From: a virus
IMG/VR virus record: IMGVR_UViG_3300017756_000091
Coordinates: 1-26,177 of that record
Strand: one strand, 5' to 3'
DNA length: 26,177 nt
Below, piece by piece: positions 21,901-26,177 of this stretch (position 1 is its first letter; each line of letters begins with the position of its first letter). Under the pieces are notes generated by a model. It saw nothing but the letters and a program-made list of their open reading frames with translations. It was not told the DNA's origin and did not search any database. Both the position numbers and the translations under genes were made by a program.

Positions 21901-22473
21901 ATCTTCTGCTGTTTCACTCACTGCTTCTACAGCTACAACAAGACCCTTCAATGCCTCATCACCTATTGATGTCAAGCCACGTGCAAAACCCTGCAAAGGT
22001 TTAGGTATACTGTCCTTGATAAACTCTTCATTCTGTAATATCTTTACATCCTGCCCGTACAACAACTCTTTTGTCTCTGCAGTTTTCTCATAGCCAAATA
22101 GCCTGTCTGTCTGTTCGGCAGCAGGGGCAGGTGCATCAATGCGTTCTAGCTTTACGTTTTCTTCGGGATTGTCGCTTATAGGTGCGCTGGGAACGTACCT
22201 GTATCCAGCAGGTGCTTGACCAGTACGCAGGTAATACTGCTCTGGTGTCTCATCTACTTCTGCAACGTTAGTTACCGCTACCTCATCAGTAGGGTCTTGG
22301 GTAGGTGCAGCACTTCTTTTTCTACGTAGCTGCGCACGTAATGTGTCACGACTAGACGGTTCAGTAGCCCCTTGTTGTACTACTGTCTCATCGTCTTCTT
22401 TATCTGTAGGTGATTGTGCTAGACTGCCATTACGTCTACGCAATTGCTGTCGCAACGCTTCTCTATCAGCCAT
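19000..22473 (-). CDS. Large internal virion / DNA ejection-type protein, 1157 aa
   Basis: This is a very large, mostly helical protein with a disordered charged N-terminus (two ALRQQLRRR / LRAQLRRKR-like repeats in the first 60 residues), Ala-rich amphipathic segments (VPAVGSATGIAGAASRQ) and a hydrophobic patch near the middle (NGLTVVLPFPRFMFNSMELM). Size, composition and place in the virion block fit an ejected internal core protein like T7 gp16, but no lytic transglycosylase motif was seen. The ATG at 22473 overlaps the upstream stop (TAATG); the in-frame ATG at 22497 lies within the upstream gene. Its stop abuts the terminator. Confidence 0.65.
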   Translation of the reverse strand: MADREALRQQLRRRNGSLAQSPTDKEDDETVVQQGATEPSSRDTLRAQLRRKRSAAPTQDPTDEVAVTNVAEVDETPEQYYLRTGQAPAGYRYVPSAPISDNPEENVKLERIDAPAPAAEQTDRLFGYEKTAETKELLYGQDVKILQNEEFIKDSIPKPLQGFARGLTSIGDEALKGLVVAVEAVSETAEDAGEAITQAVHDTFTEDNKILGMTGKEILPFDPKTAGSKFAKDLSMMVEMAEAVPAVGSATGIAGAASRQASLKPLKDAKKSADIIAKAEARKLRISKARAATSDEIAERQARAAEKAASNRDISDELITEFETRTGKTVSNTVDGHKVLDGELARRAGKETAEEVTQKQQASTVREFLVGTDSEQTEAALLAGIGDDITQPLLKPEKLDALVATVADLKEKFPDAFDNDKTVIDNLFELTVNKELIAGDELIDMLNKYNINFEDYILTVVGSGSEAGRTLQKLSQIKRMRPANEMIAMQEAATKEAAGTIRKTVMRIENIRRGGLVSQLATAARNLQSGAIRAPLEGFGNVMDNALYQLSEEGAAAGLKELGSFSNWKDSFRHMKYMFGPETRLDVKDYVDFLMEQPELAGQADLLFNNINEIQKLTGRGEGGAVDSVLSVLEDSVDVLNTPNRWQEHLIRRGAFLSELEKLVKREYKIDLIDTINKGQIRDLLNDASSVRPKDARSFVDIMEDATNAALDITYAKQPEVPVFRSTSQFIVRNGLTVVLPFPRFMFNSMELMGQYAGGASIPLARKMASIVSGGKVGKGKLTMKDRQRISRNIQGIAVAGAAYQYRTSDEAPADYKQLKTGDGTVMDVTPQYPMRQFMYVGEAMKRIQDGTFGDWFKAKEFTETFVGTNIREGVGQSLIQEIADLSTGVDLTNEEQAGRLLGRSLGNYLSTWAVPFAQIIEAERATGIRGLEYKDTAEDPSLDFSATFMSELSRPFRRFEAAEDEANRPKREFLFAEEKSRVLPLFRVIGGINLATVDDEYGEYIANFGYTDYELGSRSKVPSIRRFENTVVRDALPDIVDNARIYEETLRNQYQMASDTVKEEFTEEQYVSSKIRPYIKGQIKNVRKQVSDSKVFTANAPEYAEAMLTYRRLPKEVRTVSTVRFVEEYDRQPDGTDFKDLMRLVEIGKAYNRAYR

Positions 22474-24005
22474 TACAGAAGTGTACTCCCTGTCCACAGG
22501 ATGTTTTGCGTGACACCCTTCTCATCTTTGTATTGAATAATATCACCCGGCTTATATTGACCTGCTTCCACACGGTCAAGTAGTTCTTCTTCATTCTGTG
22601 CTTGTTCTGGTTGAAAACCTTCAGTAGAAAGTTCTTTCTTGATGTAAGAAGCAGCATCCGCAGCAAGGCTACTACGTTGTGCAGCAATAGTGTTATTCAT
22701 CTGTGTGTCATCGAGACCACCAACACGTAACTCTACATTGTCTAATGCACGGTTCATACGGTCAAAGTATTGTACTTCATTACCCTCAATCTTGTAAGTA
22801 ATCTGACCTTCAATATCCTTAACCAAACCAACAGGCTCAAGCTGACGTTTGATTTCACTATTGATGATACTGTCTACAGACTGCTTAGAGAATGACGGGG
22901 TATATGTTGTAGTGCTTTCTGCATCAGCAACAGACTTAATACCTGCCAATGCTTTATTACGAATAGCTGTAGCATCTGCCAAGTCACGTTTCTGTTGACT
23001 TGTTTTCTGTGCTTCTGGAATAGACTCAAGTGTAGCAATCTTCTGGTCACTAGCAACAAGCATAGCTTCGTAGGTAGAGAACTGTGGTGCTTCTTTAGCC
23101 TTCTTTAGTTCAAGCTGACGTTGCTCTATAGTCACGCCCTGCAATTCTTGTGATGTTATAAATGCCTGTGCATCTCGTTCTGCTGATGCAACGGCTAGGT
23201 CAAGACGTGACTGTTCACGGGCAGCGGCTGCATCAGCACGAGCGTTAGCAATAACCTGCTGGTCTGCACCCTCTTGTGCAAGTCTTTCAGCACGTGCTTC
23301 TGCTGACTTTGCAATATCCATAGATTGTGCTGCTTGTGCCTGTGCAGTAGTAAAGCGGCCCTCTTCCATAGTAAATCTACCTTCAGCACGTAAACGTTCT
23401 TTGGCAGTCTCAGCAGCTTTTTCTGCTTCAATAAATCTTGAACGGTCAATCTTAGCTTGTGCTGCACGTGCTTCTTTAGTGGTAGGTTTAGGTGCTTCAG
23501 GCAATGGTGCTTCTTCCTCTACCTGCTGCATTAGTTGTTTACCTACGTCTGGCTTAAATAGTTTGTACAGACCAGACGCTTGCATCTCATCTTCCATCAC
23601 AGGCAGAGTAGAAACAGGTGTAATATTACGAGAGATAAAGTCAGTAAAGTTACCGGGTTCTGCACCTGCTTCTGCAAACTGAATAGCTGCACCAACATCC
23701 TTACCTGCCTTTTGATTAGCACGTAACTCAGTAATCAAATCATTACCACCAGCTATTGTTTTACCAGCACTGTTGTACAGTTGGATAGCTTTATCTTCAT
23801 CACCACCAGTAAATGAAGCAAGGTTCTGAAGCACTTCACGTAGTTCTTTTTTATCCTTTTCTTTTTGTTCCAAGGCTGCACGTCTACGAGTAACACGATA
23901 CTGACCCATACCGTCCATGCGGTCCTGAGTACGCTTCATATCATTTTGCAATTGCTTATCTACAGCACTTGCAGCACCTGATACTAACCCTAAAAAGAAA
24001 CTCAT
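22473..24005 (-). CDS. Coiled-coil virion protein, 510 aa
   Basis: The first 15 residues are mildly hydrophobic (SFFLGLVSGAASAV). Residues about 165-310 are an Ala/Glu/Arg/Gln-rich coiled coil, and the C-terminal 120 residues look globular, with Gly-rich turns and strands ending ITYK, PGDIIQYKDEKG and LWTGSTLL. This composition fits an internal or tail-associated virion protein of podoviruses such as a T7 gp15 counterpart, though no signature was recognised. CGGAGATAAAAC precedes the ATG. It lies 3 nt after the gene upstream and shares a TAATG junction with the 1157-aa gene. Confidence 0.6.
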   Translation of the reverse strand: MSFFLGLVSGAASAVDKQLQNDMKRTQDRMDGMGQYRVTRRRAALEQKEKDKKELREVLQNLASFTGGDEDKAIQLYNSAGKTIAGGNDLITELRANQKAGKDVGAAIQFAEAGAEPGNFTDFISRNITPVSTLPVMEDEMQASGLYKLFKPDVGKQLMQQVEEEAPLPEAPKPTTKEARAAQAKIDRSRFIEAEKAAETAKERLRAEGRFTMEEGRFTTAQAQAAQSMDIAKSAEARAERLAQEGADQQVIANARADAAAAREQSRLDLAVASAERDAQAFITSQELQGVTIEQRQLELKKAKEAPQFSTYEAMLVASDQKIATLESIPEAQKTSQQKRDLADATAIRNKALAGIKSVADAESTTTYTPSFSKQSVDSIINSEIKRQLEPVGLVKDIEGQITYKIEGNEVQYFDRMNRALDNVELRVGGLDDTQMNNTIAAQRSSLAADAASYIKKELSTEGFQPEQAQNEEELLDRVEAGQYKPGDIIQYKDEKGVTQNILWTGSTLL

Positions 24006-24008
24006 GTT

Positions 24009-24482
24009 TTATCTCCGTGCCATTAGGCCAGACTTAGGCTCTTCTTTTGTTACTTCTTCTTCTACTTCTGGTTCTTCTTCAGACTCATCAATCTTCTGTT
24101 GCATCTCTTTGCGAACAGATTCAATGAGAGTATCTTTAGTAGTATTATCTGGTACATCAGTGAGGCCACTATCATACTTTACACCTGCATTATCCCCAAT
24201 AAGCATAATCATTTCCATTAGCAATGGCATTACAAGCATACCAACATCCACAGTATGCTTGCCGTCCATCACACTTGCAAGCTGTATGGTGTTTGCAAGT
24301 GTAGTCACTGGAACATTCATTTCCAATACGTCAGCCATCTGGTCCATAAACTCATCTGTAGACATACGCTCAAGATAATACTCAATCGCTTCATCTACAG
24401 TTGTGTACTGTGGTGGACTTTGCCACGGTCTTGCACCCAACTCGTGGGTCAAAGACATTCCGGGAATAGGGGCATCAAACAT
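24009..24482 (-). CDS. Virion-block hypothetical protein, 157 aa
   Basis: A helical core with a Met-rich hydrophobic stretch (GMLVMPLLMEMIMLIGDNAG, about residues 80-99) is followed by an acidic tail (DESEEEPEVEEEVTKEE) and a basic end (SGLMARR). The Met-rich stretch could be a membrane-active helix, which would suit an ejected protein. The ATG overlaps the upstream stop by 8 nt (ATGTTTGA), the same junction type as in the early genes. No family was recognised. Confidence 0.6.
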   Translation of the reverse strand: MFDAPIPGMSLTHELGARPWQSPPQYTTVDEAIEYYLERMSTDEFMDQMADVLEMNVPVTTLANTIQLASVMDGKHTVDVGMLVMPLLMEMIMLIGDNAGVKYDSGLTDVPDNTTKDTLIESVRKEMQQKIDESEEEPEVEEEVTKEEPKSGLMARR

Positions 24483-24690
24483 CTTTTAGCATCTCTCTTT
24501 GCTTACGTAATAGTAGCATGTGATTGCCTACACGGAAAGCAGGTTGATTTACTCTATCATCTTGTGATGTAGGCATTATAGATTTCTTAGGCGCAAGAAG
24601 ACCTTTAGTCTCTGGTTTTTTAGCAGGAACATCTAAGTTTTCAATGTCCATACTATTATACAGTTGCTTTGCAGGATTAATAAGCGGCAC
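24475..24690 (-). CDS. Small virion-block protein, 71 aa, GTG start
   Basis: This 71-aa basic, proline-rich protein has a likely disordered middle (DVPAKKPETKGLLAPKKS) and a helical end (GNHMLLLRKQREMLKDV). It starts with GTG at 24690; AAGGAGATAAGAA directly upstream lies inside the end of the preceding gene and makes this start convincing. It overlaps the preceding gene by 14 nt and the following by 8 nt. Function unknown. Confidence 0.6.
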   Translation of the reverse strand: MPLINPAKQLYNSMDIENLDVPAKKPETKGLLAPKKSIMPTSQDDRVNQPAFRVGNHMLLLRKQREMLKDV

Positions 24691-26177
24691 TTCTTATCTC
24701 CTTACGTTCTACTACAATATCCATAAGTTTCTTTGTCATCCATTTAAGTACAGGCTTGTTACGAATAAACTCAGCATATGCTTTACCGTGCTTTCCATAC
24801 AAATCTCTAAACCATGCAGGTGCTTCATGCTTTACCCACATACGGAAGATAAACCAACGTGGGTCTGCTTTACCATATACCTCACGTCCTACCCAACAGA
24901 ACTTAGCACTGATAAATGCACTACCTAATGTACCAATCAAACCACCTACTGCACTACCAGCAGCAGTCTTAGCTGACTGTGCGGCTGTCTTAGCCCGTTC
25001 ATCTGCATTCAATGTAGCAATAGCCATATCAGCATAACGGTTCAGTTCATTCTCAGCAGATGTCCATGCCCATTCCATTGTGTCAGAATAATAATTCCAC
25101 AGATTATCGTAGGCTTGCTTAGATACATCTACAATAGCCGTAGCGTTAAGTTCATTAGCACGGTTGACTGCAGCAGTATCGGCAGTAGCAATCTCTCTAC
25201 GCCACTGTGCGTTAGACTGTGCAATCACAAGCTGGTTCTGTGCATTAAACTGGTCACGTTGATTGTTAAGTTCAGCATTAAATCTTTCAACAGTATTAAT
25301 TTGTCCCGCATTAAACTGTGCCTGACCATTTGTCTGTGCTGCATTAAACTGCGACACTTGGTTAGCCAGATTAGCAAAGAACTGGTCTGTTTGATTTTGT
25401 GAACTTGCATTAAACTGACGTGAAGCATTTTCTGCAGCTTGGTCAGTAAATAATGATTGAATACGCTGTTGACCTTTAAACAGTTCAGTTTGTTGTTGAT
25501 TAGACAGGTTAGCCATATCAACCTGCAAGAAAGCATTAGCATTTTGTACAGCAGATTGTTGACGATTGTTTAGGTTCTGTGAATCTAACTGTGATAGTGC
25601 TGCTGCCTCTGCCATAACCATTGCCTGATTATTAGACAGATTGTTTAAGTTCATTGTATTAGCTATACGAGAGTTTTCTAATGATACTTGCTGCTCAGCA
25701 GTAAAGTTCATATTAGCTATGTCAGATACTTTAGCAGCGTTCTGTACTTTAGCTTGGAATGTCTGGTCAAACTCCTGCCCTAAAAACTTAGCACGTTGTT
25801 CTGCTGCAAGCATAGCAGATTGCTGACGGTTTGACAAGTTGTCTCTTTCAAACTGTGCAATAATACCTGCATCTGCTTGCGCAATAGGAAGGGATGCTTC
25901 CATAGCTGCTTGCACAATAGCCTGACCAGCAAGAGATGAAGCACCTAAACCACGTGCAGCCATCTGTGCATTGGCAGTACGCATAGCCCCTGCAGCCCAT
26001 GCAGGTGGTGTAGTTCCTTGAAACTGTGTCATCAAGTTAGCAAGCTGACCTTGAACAAGTGCTTGCTGTGATGGTTGTGCTGATGCAGCAGCAGCTTGTG
26101 TCTGAGCAGTTACCTGTGCAGCCTTAGTTGCATCTACACCTGTGCCACTGATAAGTTCACCCGCCTGAATCTGCCTC
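24677..26177 (-). CDS. Asn/Gln-rich virion protein with 11-residue repeats (N-terminus outside window)
   Basis: The frame is open to the right window edge, so the N-terminus is missing; about 499 residues are visible. Twenty consecutive 11-residue units, most beginning with Asn (NLSN or NA), fill 25181-25840. A helical, Ala-rich stretch with a possible membrane segment (AGSAVGGLIGTLGSAFISA) follows. The C-terminal domain begins FCWVGREVYGKADPRWFIFR and ends with RNKPVLKWMTKKLM, a block I recall from other phage virion proteins. Role: probably a rod-like internal, tail or ejection component. It is the most upstream gene of the visible minus-strand block. Confidence 0.65.
   Translation of the reverse strand, partial: RQIQAGELISGTGVDATKAAQVTAQTQAAAASAQPSQQALVQGQLANLMTQFQGTTPPAWAAGAMRTANAQMAARGLGASSLAGQAIVQAAMEASLPIAQADAGIIAQFERDNLSNRQQSAMLAAEQRAKFLGQEFDQTFQAKVQNAAKVSDIANMNFTAEQQVSLENSRIANTMNLNNLSNNQAMVMAEAAALSQLDSQNLNNRQQSAVQNANAFLQVDMANLSNQQQTELFKGQQRIQSLFTDQAAENASRQFNASSQNQTDQFFANLANQVSQFNAAQTNGQAQFNAGQINTVERFNAELNNQRDQFNAQNQLVIAQSNAQWRREIATADTAAVNRANELNATAIVDVSKQAYDNLWNYYSDTMEWAWTSAENELNRYADMAIATLNADERAKTAAQSAKTAAGSAVGGLIGTLGSAFISAKFCWVGREVYGKADPRWFIFRMWVKHEAPAWFRDLYGKHGKAYAEFIRNKPVLKWMTKKLMDIVVERKEIRSAAY
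25181..25840 (-). repeat. Twenty tandem 33-bp (11-residue) degenerate repeats
   Basis: On the plus strand GCATTAAACTG or close variants occur at 25242, 25275, 25308, 25341, 25374 (variant) and 25407, all exact multiples of 33 bp apart. In protein these are QFNA units. The NLSN/NLNN units further upstream on the minus strand fall in the same phase, giving 20 unbroken 11-residue units. Confidence 0.8.

Noticed and set aside
19000-22473. Lysozyme or transglycosylase domain in the 1157-aa virion protein, as in T7 gp16
   Set aside because: No catalytic Glu with the surrounding SLT-type motifs could be recognised in the first 300 residues or elsewhere.
1-26177. CRISPR array, IS element, tRNA genes
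   Set aside because: No regularly spaced direct repeats of CRISPR type, no transposase with terminal inverted repeats and no cloverleaf or GGTTCAAATCC-like arm were seen. The only regular repeat is the coding 33-bp one.

Overview
This window reads as one contiguous piece of a tailed marine bacteriophage genome, most like the HMO-2011 type of short-tailed podovirus (SAR116 phage HMO-2011 and its SAR11 and Roseobacter relatives). The strongest evidence is a family A DNA polymerase with a DnaJ-like CxxCxGxG zinc-finger pair inserted between the exonuclease and polymerase parts. It sits in an operon with a split primase and helicase, a T7-type endonuclease I, a Cas4-like exonuclease, an adenosylcobalamin-dependent (class II) ribonucleotide reductase and a MazG-like pyrophosphohydrolase. 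The host is inferred by analogy (marine Alphaproteobacteria) and is not shown by the sequence. No RNA polymerase, tRNA, CRISPR array, IS element or lysis gene was recognised.

Layout. (1) 1-6.5 kb, plus strand: a dense run of about 25 small early-type genes, mostly unknown, with small membrane proteins and Cys-pair mini-proteins. Four copies of a 16-bp palindrome and two related long hairpins lie in its first 3.2 kb. (2) 6.5-8.6 kb: a DUF932 protein, an unknown gene and a tyrosine recombinase. (3) 8.6-15.7 kb: primase, helicase, DNA polymerase, a candidate ssDNA-binding protein, Cas4-like exonuclease, endonuclease I and a DUF3310 protein. (4) 15.7-19.0 kb: class II RNR, small membrane proteins, an apparently structured non-coding stretch, a PD-(D/E)XK-like protein and MazG, ending at a strong hairpin terminator. 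(5) 19.0-26.2 kb, minus strand: five convergent virion-type genes, including a 1157-aa candidate ejection protein and an Asn/Gln-rich protein built on an 11-residue repeat that runs off the right edge.

How it works together: primase and helicase open and prime the fork, Pol A copies it, and the acidic-tailed protein after Pol A probably coats single strands. Endonuclease I and the Cas4-like exonuclease fit recombination, branch resolution or host DNA breakdown. RNR and MazG adjust the nucleotide pool. The minus-strand genes probably encode internal or ejected virion proteins.

Genes are packed with three recurring stop/start overlaps: TAATG (1 nt), ATGA (4 nt) and, most strikingly, ATGNNTRA (8 nt), which appears at twelve junctions between called genes. 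All family calls are by reading the translated sequence; no database search was run.
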